In this document: one piece after another, positions 32,310 through 39,267 of the stretch
How positions within the stretch are numbered: position 1 is the first letter of the stretch
Layout: each line of letters opens with the position of its first letter
Assembly: GCA_017848755.1 (NCBI GenBank)
Contig: JAFIHI010000253.1
Span: forward strand, 1 to 43,044
Reading direction: 5' to 3'
Length of the DNA stretch: 43,044 nt
Source: Nakamurella sp.
GTDB taxonomy: Bacteria > Actinomycetota > Actinomycetes > Mycobacteriales > Nakamurellaceae
Program-made: the position numbers and the translations under genes
The notes under the pieces: model-generated
What the model saw: the letters and a program-made list of their open reading frames with translations, nothing else
What the model was told of the DNA's origin: nothing
Database searches by the model: none

Positions 32310-34490
32310 TCAGCCGAGGGCGCGGCGCAGGAAGTCGACCTGAGCGAGCAGCAGGTTCTCGGCGACCACCTCATCCGACGCCATGTGCGTCATGCCGGTG
32401 AGCGGCAGCACCTGGTGCGGCTTGCCCGCGGCGAGCAGGGCGGCGGACAGTCGCAGCGTATGCGCGACGACGACGTTGTCGTCGGCCAGGCCATGGATCA
32501 GCATCAGCGGCCGGGTGAGCGCCGGCGCCCGGTCGATGAGCGAGTTGCGCCGGTAGACCTCCGGCTGATCGCCCGGGTCACCGAGATACCGCTCCGTGTA
32601 ACAGGTGTCGTAGAGCGTCCAGTCGGTGACCGGCGCGCCGGCGACCGCGGCGTGGAACACGTCCGGCCGGTCCAACACGGCGAGCGCGGCGAGGTAGCCG
32701 CCGTAGGACCAGCCCATGATGCCGACCCGGGCCGTGTCGATCTCGTCCGGATACCGCTCCGCGACCCCGGCGAGCGCGTCCACCTGATCCGCCAGTGTGA
32801 CGGAGGCGAAGTCGTTCCGGATCTCCCGTTCCCAAGCCGGGCCGCGCGCCGGGGTGCCGCGCCCGTCCGCCACGATCACCGCAAAGCCCTGGTCCGCCAA
32901 CCACTGCGCTTGCAGGAACAGGCGACCGCTGGCCCGCACGAGCTGGGCGTGCGGACCGCCGTACGGCGCCATGATCACCGGCAGCCGCACCGAACCGGAC
33001 TGGTGCCCGCGCGGCAGGACGAGCGCCACCCGGAGATCCCGTTCGCCCACCGTAAGCATGGTGACGCGCGGCGTGAAGGGGGCGGGTTCGGCCAGGCTGC
33101 GCAGCTCGCCGACCGGCGTCCCGCGCGAGGAGACGGTGATCGTCGTGGCGGCGTCATCCAGCCGCGAACCGGCGATGACGACCGTCTCACCACCGATCGC
33201 GCCGCTGTGCACCCCGGGGCCCGAGGACAGTTCCCGCACCGTGCCGTCATACCCGATCAGGACGAGCTGTTGTTCCACGGGGTCGGCGGAAACCGTTGCC
33301 AGCACGCCAGAATCGACGACGTCCAGCACCGCGAGCAGTTGTAGGCCGGGCGGGCTCACCGCGACACCATCGACAGCGAGGCGACGCGTCGACACGCCCG
33401 GCTCGCCGTCGGCCATGTCGGTGAGGTCGCTCAACAGCCGGCCGTCGAGCGCGAGCGCCGGAAGCCCGGGCACCAGGTCGATCCAGGCGGCATCGGTCCG
33501 CTGGCCGACGATCTCGCACACCTGACCCGGCTCGCCCTGTGCTGCACCGTCGTTTTCCGCTGGCACGTCGGCAGCGTCCAGAAGGTGCGGCCGCAGGATC
33601 TGGGCGCGTCGCTGGTCGCGGCTGAGCACCTGCAGCACCGAGCCGGCGGTCGACCAGGAGACCCGCGCCAGGTAGGGGAAACCGTCTACATCCCACGGGA
33701 TCTCGCGCCGCTCGCCGTCCAACGCCACGTGCCAGAGGGTGACATCGGCGTTCGCCGTGCCAGCGGCTGGATAGCGGTGCGGCGCGGGCTCCCGATCGGG
33801 GTGCGCGGGATCGGCGATGTACCAGACCCGGACGGGGGCCTCGTCGTAGCGCTCGACCACGAGCGAGGCGCCGTCCGGCGCCCACCAGAATCCGCGGGCG
33901 CGGTCCATCTCCTCCGCCGCGGCGAACTCGGCCTGGCCCCACACCACCGTGTCGGACTCCGGTTCGACCAGGGCGCGGTCGCCGGCGCCGTCGACGCCGA
34001 CCACTCGCAGCGCCCCGTCCGACGCGTAGGCGACCCGCCGCCCGGTCGGGTCGACGCGCGGGTCGATCACGGAGCCTTGCGTTGACAGGCAATGGGTTTC
34101 GCCGGTCGCGACCCGGCACGCCCACAGCGATCCGGACAGCGCGAACACGGCGACCGTCCCGGCCGGGTCTGCCGAGTAGGCCACGATCCCGGCCGCCGAC
34201 TCCCGGGCCCGCTCGCGCCTCGCCCGCTCGGCCGCTGAAAGTTCTTCCGCAGAACCGCCTGTCAACTCGCGTGGGTCGACGAGCAGGCGTTCCGTGCCCG
34301 CCTCGACGTCGAACGCCCACAGGCAGCCGGTGCGGTCGATGCCCGAGGCGGCTCGGACGAACAGCACTGTCGACCCGTCGGACGTCACCGTGATGTTCCT
34401 GGGCACCCCCAGCGTGAAGCGTTGCGTCCGCGCGAACAGCCTCGGAAACGTGTCGCGTGCCGCGCCGTCATCGACGGAAGTGGAGTTCAC
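32310..34490 (-). CDS. Prolyl oligopeptidase family S9 peptidase (dipeptidyl-peptidase IV type)
   Basis: The 726-residue protein has an N-terminal beta-propeller (DPP-IV N domain, residues ~25-470) and a C-terminal alpha/beta-hydrolase domain. The nucleophile Ser595 lies in GWSYGGY, and the Asp (about 670, in HGLADDNV) and His (about 702, in GMTHMA) complete the triad at the DPP-IV spacing. A DW/E pair such as AEEMDRARGFWWAPDG fits the substrate N-terminus-binding Glu motif. No signal peptide is visible, so it may be cytoplasmic. The GTG at 34490 has GAGGA upstream. It would remove N-terminal X-Pro or X-Ala dipeptides. Confidence 0.9.
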   Translation of the reverse strand: MNSTSVDDGAARDTFPRLFARTQRFTLGVPRNITVTSDGSTVLFVRAASGIDRTGCLWAFDVEAGTERLLVDPRELTGGSAEELSAAERARRERARESAAGIVAYSADPAGTVAVFALSGSLWACRVATGETHCLSTQGSVIDPRVDPTGRRVAYASDGALRVVGVDGAGDRALVEPESDTVVWGQAEFAAAEEMDRARGFWWAPDGASLVVERYDEAPVRVWYIADPAHPDREPAPHRYPAAGTANADVTLWHVALDGERREIPWDVDGFPYLARVSWSTAGSVLQVLSRDQRRAQILRPHLLDAADVPAENDGAAQGEPGQVCEIVGQRTDAAWIDLVPGLPALALDGRLLSDLTDMADGEPGVSTRRLAVDGVAVSPPGLQLLAVLDVVDSGVLATVSADPVEQQLVLIGYDGTVRELSSGPGVHSGAIGGETVVIAGSRLDDAATTITVSSRGTPVGELRSLAEPAPFTPRVTMLTVGERDLRVALVLPRGHQSGSVRLPVIMAPYGGPHAQLVRASGRLFLQAQWLADQGFAVIVADGRGTPARGPAWEREIRNDFASVTLADQVDALAGVAERYPDEIDTARVGIMGWSYGGYLAALAVLDRPDVFHAAVAGAPVTDWTLYDTCYTERYLGDPGDQPEVYRRNSLIDRAPALTRPLMLIHGLADDNVVVAHTLRLSAALLAAGKPHQVLPLTGMTHMASDEVVAENLLLAQVDFLRRALG

Positions 34491-34566
34491 CGGCCCATCC
34501 TCGCATGCCGACCCGCAGCGCCCAGTGCCGCGCCCGAGCCCGACGATCGCGACGGCGCGCGGACGC

Positions 34567-34579
34567 GAACAGCGTCATA
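34567..34579 (-). repeat. Dispersed 13-bp motif, exact copy (overlaps thioesterase stop)
   Basis: Reverse-strand TATGACGCTGTTC. It supplies the TGA stop (34577-34575) of the thioesterase gene and lies 77 bp upstream of the peptidase start. Confidence 0.75.
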
Positions 34580-35000
34580 CGGTCGGCCTGATGTACGACA
34601 GCGTGGAGTGTGCCACCAGGTCGCCGTCTGCGTCGAACACCTCGGCCTGGCCGAACGCGATGCGTCGCCCGAGTTTCAGAAGCCTTGCGGTGCCGGTGAT
34701 GTCGCCGCTCGTGCCGCGGAGGAAGGAGGTCTTCATCTCGACGGTCACGGCCATCGGCTCGGAGCCTACCCGCGTCATGATCGCGAGCCACATCGCCAAG
34801 TCCGCCACCACCTCGTAACTGGCGCCGTGCAGCACGCCGCCGGGCCGCAGCAGGTGCGGGGCCGCCGCGAGCCCCACGGTCGCCGTGCCGTCACCGATCT
34901 CGACGACGGTCAGGCCCCACCATCGGCAGAATGGTTGGCTCGCCACCAGGCCCCGCGCCTCGTCCAGGGTGAAGATCGAGCCAACGGTGTCGTCGTCCAT
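34575..35000 (-). CDS. Hotdog-fold thioesterase (PaaI-like)
   Basis: The 141-residue single-domain protein shows the PaaI/YbgC hotdog pattern: HLLRPGGVLHGASYEVVADLAMWLAI is the central helix with the G-x-x-HG turn, followed by VTVEMKTSFLRGTSGDITGTARLL. It probably hydrolyses an acyl-CoA thioester. The ATG at 35000 has GGAGG nearly adjacent. Longer upstream reading would add a non-conserved 150-residue tail and is rejected. It precedes the peptidase in the same direction. Confidence 0.85.
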   Translation of the reverse strand: MDDDTVGSIFTLDEARGLVASQPFCRWWGLTVVEIGDGTATVGLAAAPHLLRPGGVLHGASYEVVADLAMWLAIMTRVGSEPMAVTVEMKTSFLRGTSGDITGTARLLKLGRRIAFGQAEVFDADGDLVAHSTLSYIRPTV

Positions 35001-35212
35001 CCCTCCACCCTGCCCCACACCCCGCTGCGCCGCCGAGTCAGCGCGCCCGATCCCACCAATCCAGCACGCGGGTGCCCGTGTGACCTGTGCCGTCGACACA
35101 GCCCGAGATCGCTGTCGCCCCTCGTGGTACGACAGGACATCTTCGTGGTGACTGGGGCAGTATGTAGGCAGGGCTTTGACAAATTCGCGGATGACCGAGC
35201 GGAGGATGCGCA

Positions 35213-35446
35213 ATGAAGACTGACACGCCCAGCGCCGGTACGGCGACCGTGACGGATCTTGACGCGACGGTCCTGGCCGACGCGCAGCGCATGCTCGAGT
35301 CCTCGTCGCCAACCGAAACGGTGAATCAGGCGCTACGCGAAGCGGTCCGGCGTCGTCTCGCCACCGAGTACATCGACTACCTCCGCGGTCGCAGCGACGT
35401 TGATCTCGATGTGCGGGAGCGTGCGTGGCAGCGGTCAAATACCTGA
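35213..35446 (+). CDS. vapB: VapB-type antitoxin
   Basis: This 77-residue protein resembles the DUF2191/VapB group: a short strand (TVTDLDATVLADAQRML) followed by TETVNQALREAVRRR, a ribbon-helix-helix-like pair, and a tail SDVDLDVRERAWQR that would bind the toxin. The ATG at 35213 follows GGAGGATGC. It overlaps the PIN toxin gene by 22 bp. The organisation and C-terminal tail resemble those of the antitoxin at 38228. The 212-bp gap upstream contains TTGACA at 35177 but no clear -10. Confidence 0.85.
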   Translation: MKTDTPSAGTATVTDLDATVLADAQRMLESSSPTETVNQALREAVRRRLATEYIDYLRGRSDVDLDVRERAWQRSNT

Positions 35447-35889
35447 TCGACACCAGCGCGATGACGCGCGTGGCAACGTCCGACGCCGTTGCGATCAGGA
35501 TTGAGCCGCTTCTCGAGGGCGGTCATGCCTGGACGTGCGCGATCTTGAACCTCGAAGCGCTGTTTTCGGCGACATCGCCGCAGGATTATGTGGAAATTTC
35601 CCGGTTTCGCAACGGCACGATGCTCCCGGCTGACACCGACGAGTGGTGTATGGATCGCGCGCAAGAAGTGCAGGCGCTCCTGGCGGAGCGCGCAGAGTGG
35701 CGGTCTGTTTCGGTCCCGGATTTGATCGTCGCGGCAGTGGCCGAGCGGCACGGATTGACGGTGCTGCATTACGACCATGACTATGACTTCGTTGCGGCCG
35801 TGACCGGTCAACCCGTCGAGTGGGTCGTCCCGAAGGGCACCGCCGACAGAACGCTGCCGACCGGCGGCACGACGGGTCCGCACCCTTGA
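35425..35889 (+). CDS. vapC: PIN-domain ribonuclease toxin (VapC family)
   Basis: This 154-residue PIN toxin has KYLIDTSAMTRV (first Asp), LNLEALF (Glu), VPDLIVAAVAERHGL (third acidic) and HYDHDYDFVA (fourth). The GTG at 35425 follows GGGAG and reads into the antitoxin gene in another frame. The C-terminal half is closely similar to the toxin at 38425 (PDLxxAAVAExxxLTxLHYDxDxD), so they are paralogues. An extra Thr/Gly/Pro tail of ~15 residues is unusual. Confidence 0.9.
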   Translation: MAAVKYLIDTSAMTRVATSDAVAIRIEPLLEGGHAWTCAILNLEALFSATSPQDYVEISRFRNGTMLPADTDEWCMDRAQEVQALLAERAEWRSVSVPDLIVAAVAERHGLTVLHYDHDYDFVAAVTGQPVEWVVPKGTADRTLPTGGTTGPHP

Positions 35890-36051
35890 TGAATCTGCCG
35901 GCTCGGCGGGCAGCGCCGTTCGGCGAAACGATCAGCGTTTGCCCACTCCCTGTCTAGGGAATAGACCTCCCGCGCTGAACCCGCACAGAAGACGGCGCCG
36001 GTCGGAGCCCCCCGGCCCCGCCCGACGCCGACTTCTTGAACTACTGCGATG

Positions 36052-36516
36052 TCAGTGCCGTGACATCCCACTGCGCGACATCCCCATGCGGGGCATCGCC
36101 AGTGCGATGACACCGAGCACCACGATCACGCCGCCCGCGATGATGTTGCTGACCATGATGCTCACATCGAGCGTCGTGCTGGCCATCACCCACTGTGCGA
36201 CGATGATCCACACACCGAGGATCGGCAGCACCCAACTCAACCCGTGCGCCCGCGAGTACGCGGACCCGAGGTCCAGCGCCAGCAGCGTCGCCGTCAGGCC
36301 CACAACCAGGTTCGAGACGGTGAGCGACGAATTGCCGGTGTTGAATCCGATGATCCACGGGGAGATCGCGGCGTAGAGGCCGGCCAACACGGCGAGACCT
36401 TCCACGGTGCGAGCCTGGGCGGTTTCGGAAACCCGATCGAGCCGATCCCGGAGTTCGGCCATGTCCGGGTGTTCGGACATCGGGAGCCGACTCTGGACTG
36501 TCCCCTCAGTAGTCAT
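36052..36516 (-). CDS. SPW-repeat membrane protein
   Basis: This 154-residue protein has a hydrophilic N-terminus (residues 1-45) and four membrane helices. The first pair carries the signature AISPWIIGF; the second carries the degenerate version LGVWIIVAQWVM. This matches the SPW repeat family, whose role is unknown. The ATG at 36516 follows AGGAGGTGG at good spacing. A perfect 14-bp palindrome CGCCGAATTCGGCG (36557-36570) lies upstream. It sits between two toxin-antitoxin modules with no visible functional link. Confidence 0.85.
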   Translation of the reverse strand: MTTEGTVQSRLPMSEHPDMAELRDRLDRVSETAQARTVEGLAVLAGLYAAISPWIIGFNTGNSSLTVSNLVVGLTATLLALDLGSAYSRAHGLSWVLPILGVWIIVAQWVMASTTLDVSIMVSNIIAGGVIVVLGVIALAMPRMGMSRSGMSRH

Positions 36517-36556
36517 TGCGACCACCTCCTGGTAGAGAGAAGACACCCTCAAGTTA

Positions 36557-36570
36557 CGCCGAATTCGGCG
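36557..36570. repeat. Perfect 14-bp palindrome upstream of SPW gene
   Basis: CGCCGAATTCGGCG is fully self-complementary and lies 41 bp upstream of the SPW-protein start, a possible regulator site. Confidence 0.4.
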
Positions 36571-36709
36571 ATGACGATCGGGCATGACGCTGCTACCGTG
36601 CCGGGCCGCACCCGACCCGTCGCACGATGCGGCGATGGGTGTTCCCGGGCGCCCGAAGACTTCCGTAGCTGGGCCATCCGGGCGGTGGATGGAGGTGCTG
36701 TTCGCACGA

Positions 36710-36724
36710 TCTAGACCGTCTAGA
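36710..36724. promoter_or_regulatory. Perfect 15-bp dyad over the phd-type antitoxin promoter
   Basis: TCTAGAC-C-GTCTAGA is a perfect 7-bp inverted repeat. The right arm overlaps TAGACT (36721-36726), a plausible -10, 26 bp upstream of the antitoxin ATG. Autoregulation by the antitoxin-toxin complex is the likely role. Confidence 0.6.
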
Positions 36725-36752
36725 CTGTGCCTGAGAAGGGAGGCCCGGACCC

Positions 36753-37013
36753 ATGACCAGATGGCAGGTGCAGACCGCGAAGCAGCGGCTCAGTGAACTA
36801 TTGCGGGCGGCGCACGACGCCGGCCCGCAGGTCGTCACCCGGCACGGCGAAGATGTCGCAGTGGTCATGGACATCGCGGACTTCCGAGCGCTCACCGTCG
36901 AGATTCCCGACTTCAAGGACTTCCTCCGCTCGGCCCCGATCGAAGGCCTGGACATTCGCCGCGACCGCACGCCGGCACCCGTCATGGAGTTCGCCGCGGG
37001 GCTCGCGGACTGA
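36753..37013 (+). CDS. Phd/YefM-type antitoxin
   Basis: The 86-residue protein begins MTRWQVQTAKQRLSELLRAA, the Phd/YefM fold, followed by GPQVVTRHGEDVAVVMDIADFRAL, the strand-turn-helix used for DNA binding. The tail DRTPAPVMEFAAGLAD is the toxin-binding part. The ATG at 36753 has GGGAGG about 11 nt upstream. Its stop overlaps the toxin ATG by 1 nt (TGATG). Confidence 0.9.
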   Translation: MTRWQVQTAKQRLSELLRAAHDAGPQVVTRHGEDVAVVMDIADFRALTVEIPDFKDFLRSAPIEGLDIRRDRTPAPVMEFAAGLAD

Positions 37014-37423
37014 TGGGCTACCTCATCGACACCAACGTGGTGTCCGAGCTGCGTCGCCCACGCCCCCACCCCGGCGTCGCCGGGTGGTTCGCGGCAGCCC
37101 CCTCCGATGAGTTGCACTTAAGCGTGCCCACCGTCGGCGAGATCCGTCAGGGCGTCGAGCGGCTGCGGCCGCGCGACGCGACCCGTGCCGACGACATCGA
37201 ACGGTGGCTCGGCGACTTGCATCGGCAATTCGCCGATCGCGTGATCGCCATCGACCGGGCGATCGCGGAGAAGTGGGGCACGTTCACTGCGCAGCGCCCG
37301 CTGCCGGTGGTGGACGGGCTGTTGGCGGCCACCGCCGCGATCCGCGGGTGGACGCTGGTCACGCGCAACACGATCGATGTCGATGGCCTCGGCATCGACC
37401 TGCTCAATCCGTTCGAAGGCTGA
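37013..37423 (+). CDS. vapC: PIN-domain toxin, FitB-like VapC
   Basis: The 136-residue PIN protein has MGYLIDTNVVSELRRP (Asp6), the Glu in PTVGEIRQGVERL, VVDGLLAATA (third acidic) and VTRNTIDVDGLGI. The LHLSVPTVGEIRQGV and LNPFEG segments are typical of the FitB/StbB subgroup. It is translated by reinitiation at TGATG after the Phd-type antitoxin. It belongs to a different subgroup from the flanking VapC toxins, so this cluster did not arise solely by duplication. Confidence 0.9.
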   Translation: MGYLIDTNVVSELRRPRPHPGVAGWFAAAPSDELHLSVPTVGEIRQGVERLRPRDATRADDIERWLGDLHRQFADRVIAIDRAIAEKWGTFTAQRPLPVVDGLLAATAAIRGWTLVTRNTIDVDGLGIDLLNPFEG

Positions 37424-37453
37424 TTCCGCCGGGCTGCGTGCGGCATATCGACG

Positions 37454-37465
37454 CACCGAGCGGTG
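37454..37465. terminator. Short inverted repeat between convergent fitB and CMD genes
   Basis: CACCG-AG-CGGTG lies in the 74-bp gap between the two convergent stops. It is too short to be certain. Confidence 0.3.
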
Positions 37466-37497
37466 TTCAAAACGATGCTCCGTGGCCAGAAACCCGC

Positions 37498-38082
37498 TCA
37501 ATCGGGCAGCGGCACGCGGAACGTCCGGAGGGTGAGGGCGAGTAGGTCGTAGTAGCCGACGAGGATGACGAGGTCCACGACCGCGCGCGTTCCGAGGAGG
37601 TCCTCGAGTCGCTCGAAGGTGTTCTGGGTGAGGTCGCGATCCTGCAGGAGTTCCCGGACGGCCCCATGCACGAGAGCATCGTCATACTCGAAAAAACCGG
37701 CGTCCTGGCGGGCGATGGCTTCGAGCATGTCGTCGGTGAGCCCGGCCGCAGCGGCGGGCCCCGCATGCGCCCACCACTCGAACTCGCTGCGCCGTTCGGC
37801 GGCGACGGTAAGGATGGTGAGCTCACGGGTGCGGTCGGAAAGCGCGCTGCCGTAACGGATCTCGGCGCCGAGCCGTTGCAGCGCGTCGCCGACGGCCGGG
37901 CTCGCCTGCACCATGGCGTTGAACGGGCCGAGCAGCCGACCGTCGCTGTCGAGGAGCGTCGTGGGGCCGTCATGGGCGGTTCGCGGGCCGGCGACGATCG
38001 CGTCGTACACTCGGCGCGCCTCGGGGCCGAGGTCGTCGGGTCCCGGCCAGGGCAGCCGTCCGGTGCGCTCGCCATCGCTCAT
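37498..38082 (-). CDS. Carboxymuconolactone decarboxylase (CMD/AhpD-like) family protein
   Basis: The 194-residue protein has the CMD fold pattern RTRELTILTVAAERRSEFEWWAHAGPAAAAGL, with the Glu and His of the active pocket but no CxxC, so it is not a peroxidase of the AhpD type. Relatives include decarboxylases and lactone-linked enzymes of aromatic catabolism; the substrate is unknown. The ATG at 38082 lacks a clear ribosome site. EYDDALVHGAV coincides with a one-mismatch dispersed motif (37674-37686). Confidence 0.82.
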   Translation of the reverse strand: MSDGERTGRLPWPGPDDLGPEARRVYDAIVAGPRTAHDGPTTLLDSDGRLLGPFNAMVQASPAVGDALQRLGAEIRYGSALSDRTRELTILTVAAERRSEFEWWAHAGPAAAAGLTDDMLEAIARQDAGFFEYDDALVHGAVRELLQDRDLTQNTFERLEDLLGTRAVVDLVILVGYYDLLALTLRTFRVPLPD

Positions 38083-38177
38083 GGCACCGAGTCTGCCGCA
38101 CGGGATGCGCAGGCCTCCACGCCGTCCCGCCGGCATCGGCGAGCTCTCCGCTGAGCGGACGCGAACACGCCGACCAC

Positions 38178-38205
38178 GCGCCTCATCCATATATTCGATG
38201 AGCGC
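38178..38205. promoter_or_regulatory. Dyad and -10 upstream of vapB (leaderless candidate)
   Basis: CTCATC (38182-38187) and GATGAG (38197-38202) form a perfect dyad, extended by GCG/CGC. TATACT (38215-38220) follows and ends 7 nt before the ATG at 38228, which suggests a leaderless transcript under a possible antitoxin operator. Confidence 0.45.
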
Positions 38206-38227
38206 GAGTCCGGATATACTTGGGCTC

Positions 38228-38434
38228 ATGTCAAAGACGCTGATAGATGTCGACGACCGCGCCCTCGCCGCGGCGGCCGAAGCACTCCACACCACGACCA
38301 AGAAGGACACGGTCAACGCGGCATTGCGCGAGGCAGCCGCCCTCGCCGCCCGCCGCCGCGACCTTCACCGGCTGATCTCGGCTGGGTTGCCCGACCTGAC
38401 CGACCAGGACGTCATGCGGCAAGCATGGCAGTAG
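38228..38434 (+). CDS. vapB: VapB-type antitoxin (DUF2191-like)
   Basis: This 68-residue protein reads MSKTLIDVDDRALAAAAEALHTTTKKDTVNAALREAA, the common ribbon-helix-helix VapB pattern of actinobacteria, with the C-terminal toxin-binding tail LPDLTDQDVMRQAWQ. It overlaps the toxin by 10 bp. The ATG is only 7 nt from the -10 element TATACT, and there is no ribosome site. Confidence 0.9.
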   Translation: MSKTLIDVDDRALAAAAEALHTTTKKDTVNAALREAAALAARRRDLHRLISAGLPDLTDQDVMRQAWQ

Positions 38435-38850
38435 TAGCGACGCACCTGGCCGATACCAGCGCACTGGCACGGCTCCGCCACCCGACGGTTGCCGCCGCGC
38501 TGACCCCGCTCATCGAGGCCGGCCTCGTCGCAACCTGCGCGGTCATCGATCTCGAACTGGCCTGGGCAACCCGGACCGGCGCCGAATTCGACCAGCTTCG
38601 CGCAGACCGTGACACCGGCTACGAATGGCTCCCCACCAACGACGGCGACTGGCGCCGCGCACTCGATGTGCAATCGACGCTGTGGCACACCGGCCGCGTT
38701 CGCGCGGTCGGTTTCCCCGACCTGTTGATCGCCGCAGTAGCCGAGCGCGAACAACTGACGCTCCTGCACTACGACAGCGATTTCGACATGATCACTCACG
38801 TCACCGGGCAAGCGGCGCGTTGGATCGTCCCGCGCGGCTCCGTTCCTTAA
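38425..38850 (+). CDS. vapC: PIN-domain ribonuclease toxin (VapC family)
   Basis: This 141-residue PIN toxin has HLADTSALARL (first Asp), VIDLELAWAT (Glu), FPDLLIAAVAEREQL (third acidic) and HYDSDFDMITHVTG (fourth). It is paralogous to the toxin at 35425. The ATG at 38425 lies within the end of the antitoxin gene. A GAGCGGG/CCCGCTC hairpin (38902-38923) follows it. Confidence 0.92.
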   Translation: MAVVATHLADTSALARLRHPTVAAALTPLIEAGLVATCAVIDLELAWATRTGAEFDQLRADRDTGYEWLPTNDGDWRRALDVQSTLWHTGRVRAVGFPDLLIAAVAEREQLTLLHYDSDFDMITHVTGQAARWIVPRGSVP

Positions 38851-38901
38851 CAGTCCGTAACAGAATGGGGCGTGGCGACGGCGTAGCCGGCACATCGCAC
38901 T

Positions 38902-38923
38902 GAGCGGGCCGTCTACCCCGCTC
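38902..38923 (+). terminator. GC hairpin after vapC
   Basis: GAGCGGG and CCCGCTC pair perfectly around an 8-nt loop, 51 bp after the toxin stop and 25 bp before the small gene that follows. It could end the toxin-antitoxin transcript. Confidence 0.45.
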
Positions 38924-38948
38924 GGCGAGATGACGAGGAGGAACACCG

Positions 38949-39113
38949 ATGACGAGCGAACCCACCCAGGGTCTGCTCGACAAGCTCGCCGCGGAAGCAG
39001 AGCATGCCGAACAGACCCGCGACGCCGCGCTCGACTACCAGCAGCGTCCCCGCGACAACTCCGGCGTCGTGACGGGCCATGCCGGCAGCGAAGCCGGTCC
39101 CGCGGGCCGGTAG
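38949..39113 (+). CDS. Small hydrophilic protein, unknown function
   Basis: A 54-codon frame beginning MTSEPTQGLLDKLAAEAEHA is preceded by a near-ideal ribosome site (GAGGAGG, 7 nt before ATG). It ends GHAGSEAGPAGR at a TAG. The N-terminal half could form an amphipathic helix; the C-terminal half is Gly/Ala/Asn-rich and probably disordered. Codon third positions are mostly G or C, as in neighbouring genes. No family is recognised. It lies between the vapC hairpin and the transhydrogenase operon. Confidence 0.6.
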   Translation: MTSEPTQGLLDKLAAEAEHAEQTRDAALDYQQRPRDNSGVVTGHAGSEAGPAGR

Positions 39114-39267
39114 GGCCGAAGGTCCGCGTCCTGGTGTGATGAGAAGCATCGGCATGCCATCGTTACGGAAAGGGACGTTTCGCCTAGCGTAGAGGGCAAC
39201 TGTGCTGCCCAGGCGGACGGAAGGGTGATCGGCGCTGACGACGAGTGATCAGGCCCCAGATCGACCG

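Noticed and set aside
7349-34579. 13-bp motif as a LexA/SOS box, DnaA box or parS site
   Set aside because: It lacks the GAAC-N4-GTTC dyad of actinobacterial SOS boxes and does not match TTATCCACA or the TGTTCCACGTGGAACA-type parS palindrome.
7349-34579. 13-bp motif as a polar FtsK-orienting (KOPS-like) sequence
   Set aside because: Exact copies are split four and four between strands, so there is no polarity in this window.
35213-38850. Toxin-antitoxin cluster as part of a prophage or integrative element
   Set aside because: No integrase, tRNA attachment site, capsid, terminase or conjugation gene is present nearby.
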